DNA of 64,000 bases from Plectrocnemia conspersa (lineage: Eukaryota > Arthropoda > Insecta > Trichoptera > Polycentropodidae), in the NCBI GenBank assembly GCA_009617715.1, contig VTFK01000123.1, positions 496,001 to 560,000 on the forward strand, read 5' to 3'. Below, one piece after another: positions 25,001 through 33,914 of the stretch. The notes below the pieces were generated by a model. The model was not told where the DNA came from, searched no databases, and saw only the letters and a program-made list of their open reading frames with translations. Both the position numbers and the translations under genes were made by a program. Numbering within the stretch: the stretch's first letter is position 1; each line of letters opens with the position of its first letter.

Positions 25001-28000
25001 TCAAAGCTACTTTTAGACTTTGCCGAATCGGATATGACCACTTCTTCGGAATAAGTATCGTATTCAAAGTCAGAATATTGAGAGTTATATCTGTACATGT
25101 TTTCGGATTTAATGTAATGTTCGCTTTTAATGAACGGATTATCAGGGTCTACTATAGGTTTTTTATCATCGATTAAGGTCTTCAATGCGATGTTATTATC
25201 GTAATAGTGATTCTTGTTAAGAGATGACTTATCGTCGAACATGTTATTTATGCGCTCAACTTTATCGTCGTGCGACTCTTCCATCGGTAATGGTTTAATG
25301 CGTTTCTTAGAATCGCTGTCGAGCATATCGGCATCGGGATACATTTCTATTTTAACAAGAGCCCTCTTGGCGGCTTCGTCTTCGGACGTATCGGACATGA
25401 TTCGTGATCGAGAATTTTTTCTGGAAATATTTTTGTTTTTCGCATCGTCAGTACTGTCACCGTCGCACAGATCGTTGATCGTTTTCTGCATTTTGTATTT
25501 TTCCATATCGTTTTCGGAATCGGAGCTGATGTTTTCTTTATGACGTCTGCGAAATTCGTCTTCCGAAGAACTCGCAATGAGGGATTTGGACGAGGACTTT
25601 TTATGTTCTCGATCCGAATCGCTGTCTTCGTCCCAGCTGTTCGAACGTTTCTTTTCTTCTCTTTTAGCGCGACTTTGCTTCAACTGACTGAATTTGGCCT
25701 TTATCTTCTCTTGTCTCTTTTCTTCTTCTTGTTTTTGCATATTTTTACAGGAACGAGCCTTGACCTTATCGTACATAGAAATATAAGTGGGTCCGTCGTC
25801 GACGATATCAAATATGGAATGTTTCTTAGGTTCGTCCGAGTCCGACGTATCCGTACTGTTTGTCATCTTTCTACATTTCTTTCTGATGTTTTCGGATTTG
25901 ATTCCGGTCAGGTCTTCTCTGCTCTTCCTGTCTGTCGATATTCTTTTTTCTTTTATTTCTTTCTTTCGTTCTTCGGTGACTTTAATTTTCTTATCATCTT
26001 GCTGGTGCTGCTGTTGCGTGACGACGTTCTGGTGTAATTGCAACTGCTGTATTTGTTGGAGCTGCTGAAGACGCTTCTTTTCCCTGAATTCTCTCTTGAG
26101 TGCAGACTGTTTTTCATCTTCTAAGCTCGAGCGTAACTCTAACTGCTCCAAAATTCTTTATCGGAAGTTAGATCCCTCTCTCTGGAGTTTTCGGAAAATT
26201 CTAATTTAACATCTACGTCGGTCTCTTTGATTCTCTTAGTTTTGAATTTATCATTGAATTTGTTGCGACAGTTTTCTTTGAAATCTTTAGAGTCATAGTC
26301 GATCTTGTGGTCGACGTCGTTGTATTTATCAGAGTTCTCCTTGTTGTTAGTGATTTCGTTCGATTCTCTATCTTTTTCTTTATAATCTTTATTTTTGTTT
26401 CTGTCAGAGTTGTGTTCGAAATCTATTTTTATCTTTTTGTCTTCTTTCATTTTTTCTTCCGAGTGTTTTGATAAGTTATTTTTGATAGATTTTGAATGTC
26501 TATTTTTATCAGATTGTTTGCCTCCGGAATCTCTGGAATCTCGTCTTTCTGGAGCTTTTTTCTCTAAAGATAACTTTGGTTTTTTACATTCTTCGTGTTC
26601 GAAACTGTCTTGCGAGCTGACCCTCCTCTTTATGCCGACGCCTGCGGGTAGACTGCAGCTAGAGTTGAGTCTTTCCTTACGCTTTAAATCGTGATTTCGA
26701 TGTTCGTTTTGAGAATCAAACGAGTAATGTCTCTGCTTATCGTCGACGCTCAACCTCTTGTCTTTTGTAGGAACGTCGACAGAATGCGACTTGGAATCGA
26801 TGTCGAAGCACTTATCTTTTTTGTCGTGGCGTACGTCCGGTTCAGATTTAATCGAACTTTTCGGAGAAAATTCTTTATCGTGATGGCGAATTTTATGATT
26901 ATCAGTTTTGTTAGATTTACTAGAATATCGAAAGTCATCTTTTACTTCGGAATTATTGTCTTGATCCTTAGATTTATTCGAGTCGTGCGAATTACGAGAA
27001 GCCGCAGAATCGCTAGAATCCTTACGAACGATCTCCCTGATTGATTCTTCTCTCGATGTTTTCCTGCCGTTATCTTTATGCTTGTTGTTTTCGTAAATTT
27101 TATTAATGAAGTCTTTCTTTTCGCACTTGTCAATATGATTTTCTTTTTTGTGCATGTCTTTATGTCGATGACGTCCGTCATTCGAATGCTCTTCTTTTTC
27201 TTTTCGCTTTTCTTTCACGACGGAATCTTCGGGAATTTCTCGTTCTTCTTTCTTTTTAAGGTCTTTCTCCTTTTCTTTTCGTTTTTCGTATTTATCAGTC
27301 TTTGGGTCTACGGGTCTGTCGACTCTCTCGTGTCTTTCTCGATCGCATCTCTCTCTGTCGATTCTTTCGGATTCCCTTCGATCCGATTTCTCTCTTTCTA
27401 GCCTCTCCCTTTGAGTGCGATCTTTTTCGATTTTCTCCTTTTCTCTTCGTTCTTTTTCCGTCTTCTCCTTCTCCCGCTTTTCTCTTTCGAGTTTTTCTTT
27501 CTCCCTCCTCTCTTTCTCTACGAGCTCTCTCTCTATGCGCTCTTTCTCCACTTGTTCTAATTTATCTTTCTCCCTTCTATCTTTGTCTAAACGGTCTCTT
27601 TCAATTTTTTCTTTTTCCTTTCGCTCCTTTTCGATTCTATCCTTCTCGTTCTTTTCTCTCTCCAGTTGCTCTTGATCTCGCCTCTCGCAGTCCAATCGCT
27701 CCTTGCCGGAATCTATCGTTCTATCCGTTCGCTCGGGCGCAGCTGCGTCGTTTTCTAAGTTTTCACTGGAAATTCGCTCGGATAGATCGTCGAGAGACTC
27801 GAACTTTTCCTTGTCCTCGTCCCTCTTCTTTCTATCGTCACCCTTCTTGCTGTCCTTTTCGCTAAAAATCCTAGATAGTTTCTCTTCCTTGTGCAGCTTT
27901 CTCTTTTCGCTGATTTCTAAAACTTTTTCAGAGATGGTCAACTTTTTGAGTTCGACTTTGGAGGAGTCCCTCATTCTACTATCGCAGTCGTTGAAAGCGT

Positions 28001-31000
28001 TCACGGAAATTTTATCGGACGTTCTTTTATCGCTATGAGGTTTTTCACTAACTTTTTGTTTTAAACTTTGGTCTCTACTTTCCTTAACGTTTAATTCACT
28101 ATCACTTTTGACGGATTCGACGCTAATCCGTTCGTTTTTTCTCCTATCTAAATTATCACTATTTACAACGCCGCACTTAGTTTTGACGTCGCCCTCCTCG
28201 ATTGCGTCGAGGTCGTCGTCGCCGGGCGCACTAGGGTCTGCGTAAGCGGGAGATTTACGCTCGCTGACTTTGAACGTTTTGGATTCACACTTTAACGGAA
28301 CACTTCTGGACGCGGCGACGACGGCAGTCTTGGACCGACCGATCGCACCGAGGGCGACGGACGCCGGCGCAGACGCAACTTCACAACTAAAACTAAGACT
28401 CACTGGCACACGATCGACACAACTAGATATATTGCGTGGAATGTTAACAGAATCAATATGATTTACAATAACTCTCTCGGAAAAGAGTCCTTTGACGGAT
28501 TCGTCGGAACACTCGCTGGATCCCGAAGACGAGGAAAGCGACGAAGCGACGCCGTCCAGCGCCGGCGTCGTCGAGAGCGGCGGATGAGACGGGAAAGGGT
28601 ACTGCAGTCCCTTTGCGGGCGGAGCCGCGTTAGTCGACGGAAGTGCGGGCGCAGGCGGGACGACGACGGCTTTGATTGCAGTGCACACGCTGGGAGAGCC
28701 CGCGAACGGGGACCTTCCCGCCGACTGAGGCGAGTTGAGCGGCGACGGACTGATGCGGCTCGCAGACGGACTAGGAAACGCGCAGATCGACGGCGCCGCC
28801 GCTACGGTCGACGGCGTAGCGGTGGTTCTCGTCGGCGCCTCGTATTTGTCGCCGATGCTCTCCAACCTCTTCAGATCTTCGTCGAACACGGAGCGCTTGG
28901 CCAGCACTGAACGCATCACCTCGGACGGCTGCACTTCGGCGACGTCCAAGTCCAGAAGGTGGTGTCGGACTCTGGTGCGCTCCTGGCCGTCCCCGAGTGC
29001 AGCTCGCGACCCCGACCACTTTTCGTAGCGTTCGTCCAAGCTCCGTATTCTCTCGTCGAGCGAAGGTTCGGCCGGAGAAGGAGACGAACCGCCGGAGGAC
29101 GCCGGACTGGGCGCCCTCTGCGGGGACGCAGGCGGAGGGGGCCCCGAAGGCGGATGCTGAGGCGAGACGAGCGCGACGCGTGGTAGGACTTGGGCTGCGA
29201 ACCTCGGCAACGGCAAGCACATCGGTACCGACCGCCGAGGAAGCGGAATCAGGCGCCTAGGCTCCGTCGGAGGAGGACTGTCGGGCCTCTCGTCATGAAG
29301 AGGCGTCCCCGGCCGGGACGCGGGGCTCGGGGTGTGCCATCGATGTCGCGAAGCTTCGCTCCCCCGTCTCCTCTTGATGCCGGAGAAGCGTCTCGATGAT
29401 GTCGGTTTCCTGTCTCCGCCGAGGATCTTCTACCCAGAGAAGCTCGGTCGGTCTGCAAAATTGAAACGTTTTAAATCGCGATCGACAAGAGCGCGGACCG
29501 CTTCTGATCGGCAACTCACCTTGAACCGCTTCTTCGGACTGATCAATTCGTCGCCGCTGCTGGGACACTCCTCGAGCTGTTCGAGGAGATGGACCCTCTC
29601 CTTCTGCAAGAGGCGCATGTTCGGCGCCACTGGTGGCGGCGGAGCGGGCGGTCCGGACACAGGCGACGAGACAACGACGACGCTCTGTATGACCGGACCG
29701 TTGGGGACGACTGCTCCGATTCCGCCTGCGGGATCGTAAGCGGCTTCGGAACCGGAACCTCCGCTAAAGTCCTCGTACCTGCGAAAGATGCAGAGTCAGA
29801 TATGGCAATCTTAAAGGGGCGTAAAATCGGAGAGCGAGAGACGCGACTCACCTGAACCTCCTGTCTGCGAATTCAGCCGTCGCGTCGAAGTGTTCGCCGG
29901 ACGACTGCGAGAGGAAGCGAGAGTTGCGATTTCTGCCGTACGCTGACGCTTGGCGAGAACGAGGACTGCCTTCATATCTGTTGTTATATTTAGCTGGCGC
30001 GGGTTCGAAGCTTCTAGCGGGCAATTCCGAAAACCTGACTTCGGCGGGCGCTCTGGTCTCGGGGGTCGCCCCTACGCTGTTGCACTGCTTTTCGCGTTGT
30101 TCGTAAAAAGCCTCCTGCAAGACAGGATCGATGGTAAAACGCACGATTCTAAAGCAGAGTGGAAAAGGGGGGGCAAACACTAACCTGGCATTCTCGAGAC
30201 GCGAAGTCGACTTGCAATTTTCTGCCTCGCACGGTGAGACCTCGCAGCTCTTTGACGGCCTGCTGGGCGGCGGCTACCTGTTCGAACGCCACCAGAGCGT
30301 GACCGGACCCGTTGCACAGCGAAATCTGAGAAGAGAAAAACGAGCGGTTCGGTCGAGTCGAGAGTGAACGAAGAAAGACGCGAAACAAAAGAAGGGGGCG
30401 TTACCTGCGTGACGGCGCCGATTCTCGTGCAATGAGCGAAGACTTGCTTTTCGGACGACTCGGTGACGCCGTCGATCCATATGCAGGAGGTGGCCATGGA
30501 CTTGCCGAAGCCGAGCTTCACCCTGCTGCCGCCAACGTGCTCGCCGTCCATGTTGCGGATAGCGTCGACGACGGAAGAGATGTTGGCGTATTGGCAAAAG
30601 GCGTAGCCTGCGGCGCCGCCGCTCTGCTTTTGACGTCGATCTCGACGATCTTTCCAAAGTGTTTGAACTTATCGCGAAGCGTCGCCGCAGTCGCGTCCTT
30701 ATCGAGGTTGCCGACGAACAGCGTTCTCGTCGCCTTGGGATGGAACTCGTCGAGATCCGTCTCGTAGGGGCGCGACTCGTCGTCGTCGGCGTCCGCCCCC
30801 TGGTAGGGGGCGACGGAGATCTTGCAGCCGAAGAAGAGCTTGTCCTGCGACACCTCGAGGGCCTTCTCGGCGTCGGACGCCTTCTTGAACCGAACGACGG
30901 CGTATCGATCTTGATTGGCGCCGACCACTTTGACGCACGACACCTTACCGTGCTTTTTATATTCGTGAAAGAGGCCGTCTTTGAGCGAGGAGTCGGACGA

Positions 31001-31871
31001 CCTCTGCGGCAGGTTGCGAACACAGATGGCGAGCGGGCGGCCGCCGCTCGGCCGCCGACGCTTTCCGCGCGAGCTCGAGGCGCGAGAGCTGGACGAAGAG
31101 CCGGAGCGCGCGGCCGAGCTGGAGCTGACGGAGCGGCTGCTGCTGCCGGAGCCGGAAGAGGAGCCCGATCGAGCGCGCCGCCTTCCTCCGACTCCGACTT
31201 CCGGTCCTACGGTCTCGGCGGACGCCGTCGGAGAAGACCCGTAGCCGCCGTACCATCGCTGGTGAGATCCACCGCGCGAACTGCGGAAGAGAACGGTCAG
31301 ACGGTTTGGGAAGACGGTTCGGGCAACGCGGCCGTCGTTGGAAACTTACCATCCGTCGCCGGTCGCGGTAGTATACGTCGAAGGTCCGTTTCTGTAAGGG
31401 CGATCTCTAGGACGAGCCGTTCTGTCGACGACTGCCGACTGCGTTCCGGGCGCTGCGGCGCCGCTCGAAGCGCCGGAGCTGGACCTGCAAGAGAAGAAGC
31501 CGAGTTGTAGTGCTGGCCGCGATCGACGAGTGACGGGCGACACTCGAAAGACGAACGAAAGAGACTCTTTAGAGAGAAAGGAGAGTTGGCTACCCTTGGT
31601 AGGCGGGAGTCGCGGCGGCGGCGGGCGGAGACGAGGGTCGCGAGAGGATCGCCTGCGGCTCATAGTAGACGGTGGTGAGAAGCCGCTCGTCCAACGTATG
31701 GTCGACGCCGTGAGCCTTCGCCGCCGACTTGATGTCCATGAAAGCCACCGCCGCGCAGACTCCGCCGCCCGCGCCCCCGCCTCCGCCCCCGACGTCGTTG
31801 TCGCCGCCGCCCCGCCCGCCGCCTCGCCGCCCCCGCCCGCCAGCAGCTTGACGTTCTGCACTCGGCCATAC
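15953..31871 (-). CDS. spen: split ends (Spen/SHARP) orthologue, 18 exons, 5'-incomplete
   Basis: Spen proteins are large nuclear scaffolds. Their N-terminal RRMs bind RNA and their C-terminal SPOC domain recruits corepressors, affecting Notch, Wnt and nuclear-receptor signalling. Seen here: the second half of RRM1, RRM2-4, a long charged low-complexity middle, and a SPOC domain with the LALKND, RIAQRMRLE and LALPCGRD motifs, ending LIVIATV. Eighteen exons joined by GT-AG introns have matching phases, for about 4,500 residues. From memory, human SPEN is about 3,660 aa and fly Spen about 5,500 aa. The first RRM1 half is missing, so the start codon is not in the window as far as I can see. Seven one-base frame breaks (near 31.8, 30.63, 29.33, 26.15, 21.04, 19.38 and 19.05 kb) look like assembly indels. 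The family assignment is very secure. Exon ends rest on splice consensus plus phase. Confidence 0.97.
16159..16317 (-). CDS. spen: spen exon: SPOC domain, second part
   Basis: Encodes MENEHCMLLALPCGRDHLDV, then TGFITYLRRKQAAGIVNIA and TPGHHQ. It is 159 bp, phase 0, with acceptor TTATCAG and donor GTTTTT. Near-identical in pattern to SPOC of fly and human Spen. Confidence 0.97.
16407..16676. mobile_element. hAT-type MITE with 8 bp target duplication
   Basis: Begins CAGTGGCGTAGCTAGGG and ends in the near complement CATAGATACGTCACTG. It is flanked by identical ATTAATAG at 16,399-16,406 and 16,677-16,684. The 8 bp duplication fits the hAT superfamily. It holds a poly-C tract of about 19 bases at about 16,643-16,661. 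It sits inside a spen intron. Confidence 0.85.
17160..17330 (+). repeat. dispersed repeat fragment shared with 35.4 kb
   Basis: The stretch from GCCAAACTGCTTCC through TGCCAGAGATAACAGTAATT aligns by eye with 35,425-35,590 (GCCAAACTTATTCTC ... TGCCAGAGATACCAGTGAAT). The family is unknown. Confidence 0.55.
17446..17646 (-). CDS. spen: spen exon: SPOC domain, first part
   Basis: Encodes RYPVMWQGLLALKNDAAAVQ, then MHFVHGNP, LRIAQRMRLEPVQLEAVARK and MQ. The two Arg of RIAQR and the nearby basic residues form the positively charged SPOC surface that binds phosphorylated corepressor peptides (family knowledge). It is 201 bp and phase 0 at both ends, with acceptor TTTCAG and donor GTATAT. Confidence 0.97.
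17717..17875 (-). CDS. spen: spen exon, entry into the SPOC domain
   Basis: A 159 bp phase-0 exon with acceptor TTGTAG and donor GTGAGT. A Gly/Pro-rich linker leads into ADSLMMLLR, which corresponds to the first SPOC helix just before RYPxxWQG in known Spen proteins. Confidence 0.9.
17944..18164 (-). CDS. spen: spen exon, Pro/His-rich pre-SPOC linker
   Basis: A 221 bp exon with acceptor TTATAG and donor GTAATT. It encodes SPQVTQVYPMSRPSS, then a Pro/His-rich stretch and PKMSITQGPG, ending in phase 0. Confidence 0.87.
18242..18360 (-). CDS. spen: spen small exon, Pro-rich
   Basis: A 119 bp exon with acceptor GACTAG and donor GTATAA. It encodes SPHGAEGSEAPSPPLELRR and a Pro/His/Ser segment ending NDRST. 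It takes one base from the previous exon and gives one to the next. Confidence 0.83.
18419..18516 (-). CDS. spen: spen small exon, Tyr/His-rich
   Basis: A 98 bp exon with acceptor TTTGCAG and donor GTAAGA. It encodes GDGVYPQFAHQHYQPYYRS and ends PSPYVA plus two bases of an Arg codon. Confidence 0.85.
18650..18715 (-). CDS. spen: spen small exon
   Basis: A 66 bp phase-0 exon encoding HADMLGSRSPPPAHQQ and TSPITP. The donor is GTACTG. The acceptor (GACGCAG) has a weak pyrimidine tract, so its start is less certain than the others. Confidence 0.75.
18801..18868 (-). CDS. spen: spen small exon
   Basis: A 68 bp exon with acceptor TTTTAG and donor GTGAGT. It encodes ASSSRISLTAVPSISPQAQ followed by VPM. 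It takes one base from the previous exon and ends in phase 0. Confidence 0.82.
18952..19106 (-). CDS. spen: spen exon: Gly/Pro-rich, then HASPPLLMAKHLAF segment
   Basis: After a TTATAG acceptor the frame reads VPVLQIGQAPGPGALGPG and would meet a TAG. The 3' part (SLPRGAQHASPPLLMAKH, then LAFVGPQPVIT) is open in the next frame and joins the following exon in phase. So a one-base excess, or two-base loss, lies at about 19,031-19,070. Alternatively the 74 bp intron 19,107-19,180 is retained, which keeps one open frame but inserts a hydrophobic stretch. Confidence 0.8.
19181..19815 (-). CDS. spen: spen exon: Ser/Thr/Val-rich low-complexity segment
   Basis: The exon has acceptor ATTGCAG and a split Arg codon, and encodes SAAESKIVSQPQPAS followed by Thr/Val/Ile/Ser-rich sequence, then IISQQSVQTSNKGPIQL and AHPPQKT before a GTAATA donor. 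The first and second parts are in different frames. The switch sits at the five-base T run 19,378-19,382 (poly-A on the coding strand). Removing one base joins QPVNIAGK to TIISQQS. The 635 bp length is one base too long for the flanking phases. Confidence 0.88.
19882..29452 (-). CDS. spen: spen giant exon: disordered charged middle region
   Basis: One exon of 9,571 bp encodes about 3,190 residues. In order: a Pro/Ser segment with DERPDSPPPTEPR; the helix SLDERIRSLDERYEKW near 29,020; AKRSVFDEDLKRL near 28,880, similar to a SIFEQDSKRL motif in human SPEN; a long E/K/R-rich helix at about 27,230-27,720; a Q-rich stretch near 26,050; IFDIVDDGPTYISMYDKVKA near 25,790; a His6 run near 24,120; a Thr/Ile/Pro/Val-rich stretch at 22-23 kb; an AT-hook-like KRGRGKGR near 20,985; and TIVTSHGHPVLIT at the end. 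Three frame breaks lie inside (29,329-29,332, 26,150-26,153, 21,041-21,046). Their net effect equals the observed length anomaly. No internal introns were seen. Confidence 0.93.
29520..29778 (-). CDS. spen: spen exon: Pro/Val-rich segment with a short helix
   Basis: Encodes YEDFSGGSGSEAAYDP, then a Val/Pro-rich stretch and a probable helix MRLLQKERVHLLEQLEE, ending in the basic motif SPKKRFK, a possible nuclear localisation signal. The donor is GTGAGT. The following intron is 67 bp. Confidence 0.9.
29852..30114 (-). CDS. spen: spen exon: post-RRM4 Arg/Tyr-rich segment
   Basis: Begins EAFYEQREK directly after RRM4, as the Spen family does (compare AFYHCMEK in human). It continues with a basic, Tyr/Arg/Ser-rich disordered segment ending ADRRF plus a split Arg codon. 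The acceptor is TTGCAG and the donor GTGAGT. Confidence 0.9.
30185..30325 (-). CDS. spen: spen exon: rest of RRM4
   Basis: This 141 bp exon is in phase 0 at both ends. It encodes SLCNGSGHALVAFEQ, then AVKELRGL and KLQVDFASRECQ, the RNP1-containing second half of RRM4. The neighbouring introns are short (70 and 79 bp). It matches the human SPEN segment ending in VDFANRESQ. Confidence 0.93.
30405..31280 (-). CDS. spen: spen exon: linker, RRM2, RRM3 and start of RRM4
   Basis: A Ser/Arg-rich linker opens the exon, then RRM2 starts at 31,033 (LAICVRNLPQRSS, DRYAVVRFKKASDAEKAL, GCKISVAP). An acidic spacer ends EFHPKATRT. RRM3 follows (TLFVGNLDKDATAATL, AGYAFCQYANISSVVDAI, RVKLGFGKSM), then the first strand of RRM4 (SCIWIDGV). 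One base is missing within RRM3 at the TTTT run 30,628-30,631. The DVK segment and the YAFCQY segment are in different frames, and one added base gives a continuous KK-containing stretch as in other Spen proteins. Length is 876 bp; phase requires 877. Confidence 0.95.
31350..31484 (-). CDS. spen: spen exon: Ser/Gly-rich linker between RRM1 and RRM2
   Basis: This 135 bp exon has a TTGCAG acceptor and a GTAAGT donor. Both ends split codons and the phases match its neighbours. It encodes a disordered linker starting SSSGASSGAAAPG and ending STYTTATGDG. No domain is visible. It belongs to the long RRM1-RRM2 spacer also present in vertebrate SPEN. Confidence 0.85.
31594..31871 (-). CDS. spen: spen exon: C-terminal half of RRM1
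   Basis: The exon follows a TTGCAG acceptor and opens with YGRVQNVKLL, which is beta2 of RRM1. A Gly-rich loop follows, then VCAAVAFMDIKSAAKAHG and a YYEP end typical of Spen RRM1. The RNP2 half (LWVGNLP-type) must lie in an upstream exon that leaves two bases. The Gly loop contains a frame break: the YGRVQ and AFMDIK segments are in different frames. The exon is 278 bp where a multiple of three is expected. The donor is GTAGCC. Confidence 0.9.
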
Positions 31872-33404
31872 CTGCAACGCGAGCGACCGGTTATTCACAC
31901 GAAACACGCCTTCTACCGACACTTTCCGACAATCATCTTTTCTACGAAATCTACGACGACGACAGTGTTTACGTCCGTACGATACATAATTATCTATTTC
32001 ATATATATAACCCATAAAAGACGAGCATTAATCGCGCGAAACGTCTTATAATTAGGAACGAATTTATAGCGTTTTGTTCAGATCGACAAAACTGGTTTCT
32101 TCGTATTCTACCGATAACCGAGAAAACGTAGAAGTTACGTGAGTAAAATATATAACGTATGTCCACTCAGAAAGGGTTTAAAACGCGTATTATTTTTGGT
32201 AACAAAATCGGTATTTCGAAACGTAATGAACCATTCTCATCTGCATTAGTACGGCTCGAATAACAAAACCGGTATTTTACTGAGCGTTTGCGATATTTGG
32301 ACCGGAATACCGAATGTGGCCAAGTCGCGGCTATATACATAGATATTTATCTCACAGATAAAAAATAATACTAATATATATTCTCAGTTAACGCTTTATT
32401 TAGTTACTATTATGTATTGAAGAATGTATACTGCGATATTTTCTTTCAACAGAAATAAAATAATACCTAAATCGTGTCACTTCCTTATCCAGATTAAAGT
32501 CATACATTTTTTCGCTGCGCGATCGAATATTTTCATAATAGAAAGGCAGATAGCAATAGATAAAAATCTATTAAATACAATCCAGTGTTTTACTCTTTAT
32601 AAATACCAAGTAAGCGTTTAAAAATAGCTTGTGGTTATGTAAAATTTAGGTACCACTGCTCTTTATAACGCATGTTAGTCGTGTCTTTCGAGAATAACAT
32701 TGCGTAATCGATCGTGCAAGATTATATAAATGATCCGTGTATATTTATTTTTCATCATTTTGATGTTAGTGATATAAAAAAAAAAAAACATAAAATCAAC
32801 AGATGCATTTAAGAAGTACACTCGAAGCATCAATTAGAATTTAATAATAGTAAATACATACACATACATCAAAGATTATATTACATTCAAAACGTTTCAC
32901 ATAAAATCATACACCACACACTTTTTAAAAAATAATATTGAGCTCACTGTAAACACTAATATTAATAAATGTTTAGTTGATTACAGCCGATTACAAAATT
33001 ACTAAAAAATATGAATGAATTATATTTTTCACGAGGTACATTTTACCAGTAAATTGATAATCATTTTACGAGTGACCTTACCAAAATGTATTTTCAAAGT
33101 TAGGAATTAAACTCTAGTTCACGTACGCATTATATTTTGATAATATCGTGGTTCAAAATCCAAACAGGATCCGAAAGAAAACTGGTTTTGACCGCCTATT
33201 TTTTTTATAAACGTTGCACCTGTGTGCCTAGATCTAATTACGCTCCCAGAGCCCAACAGAATCTTTATCGTTTAGTTCAATAAAATAGGGAGCTGTTAAA
33301 TTAAATATCTCTAAAACAGATTTCCATTAAATATATAAATAAAATATATGTCCATCCAACTATTATTCCAATATATACCGAAGCTAATTATTGAACTAAT
33401 AAAT

Positions 33405-33612
33405 AATTTACTATTTATTGAAACTAAAATCAATAACTTCCAGTGGTGTAGTGGAGCCGAAACGTTGTTTCGGTACTTTTTTCCATGATCGGAACGCGTT
33501 CCAGTACAATTTGTTAGAAGATGAAGAACCGCAGATGGCTTCTATAGAAAAAGCCATCAAGAAAATCGCCAGTATTCCTTGGGCACCTAAAGGTGCCATA
33601 AACATTTGAGGC
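33405..33612. other. unassigned exon-like open frame
   Basis: A GC-richer 200 bp segment is open on both strands. The minus frame reads MFMAPLGAQGILAIFLMAFS, then IEAICGSSSSNK and KVPKQRFGSTTPLEV to a stop; its start resembles a signal peptide. The plus frame reads KRCFGTFFHDRNAFQ and ASIEKAIKKIASIPWAPKG. No family is recognised and a transposon origin is possible. Confidence 0.25.
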
Positions 33613-33914
33613 TAATAATATGGTTATTTAGTATAATTTAATATAATTTATCACTTGAATTTATTGATCCATAATATTTTGAAAAATATGGCATGAATAG
33701 GCGCCCCCCACATATTAACAAATTTCGAAATGGCGCGAAAAAATATGAACCGCGGTGAAAGGGTTAATTAATTGAATAGTCAGCTATAGCACACTGCACA
33801 ACTCAACTACAACGCAACAAATACAATAATTAGGATATTCGCCTCCGGGTTCACATGAACTGAAATCCATCGATTACCACAAAAAGAAGTAACGTTCCGG
33901 TACTTATTTTTTAG

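Noticed and set aside
26139..26160. Programmed ribosomal frameshift joining the two giant frames
   Set aside because: No slippery-site-plus-structure evidence, and six similar breaks elsewhere in the gene point to sequence error.
15953..31871. spen as a processed or decayed pseudogene
   Set aside because: Introns, splice phases, all visible RRMs and SPOC are preserved. Only one-base breaks occur, mostly in short runs.
33411..33605. RF-amide neuropeptide precursor (QRFG in the minus frame)
   Set aside because: The QRFG is not followed by a dibasic cleavage site, so no amidated peptide is predicted.
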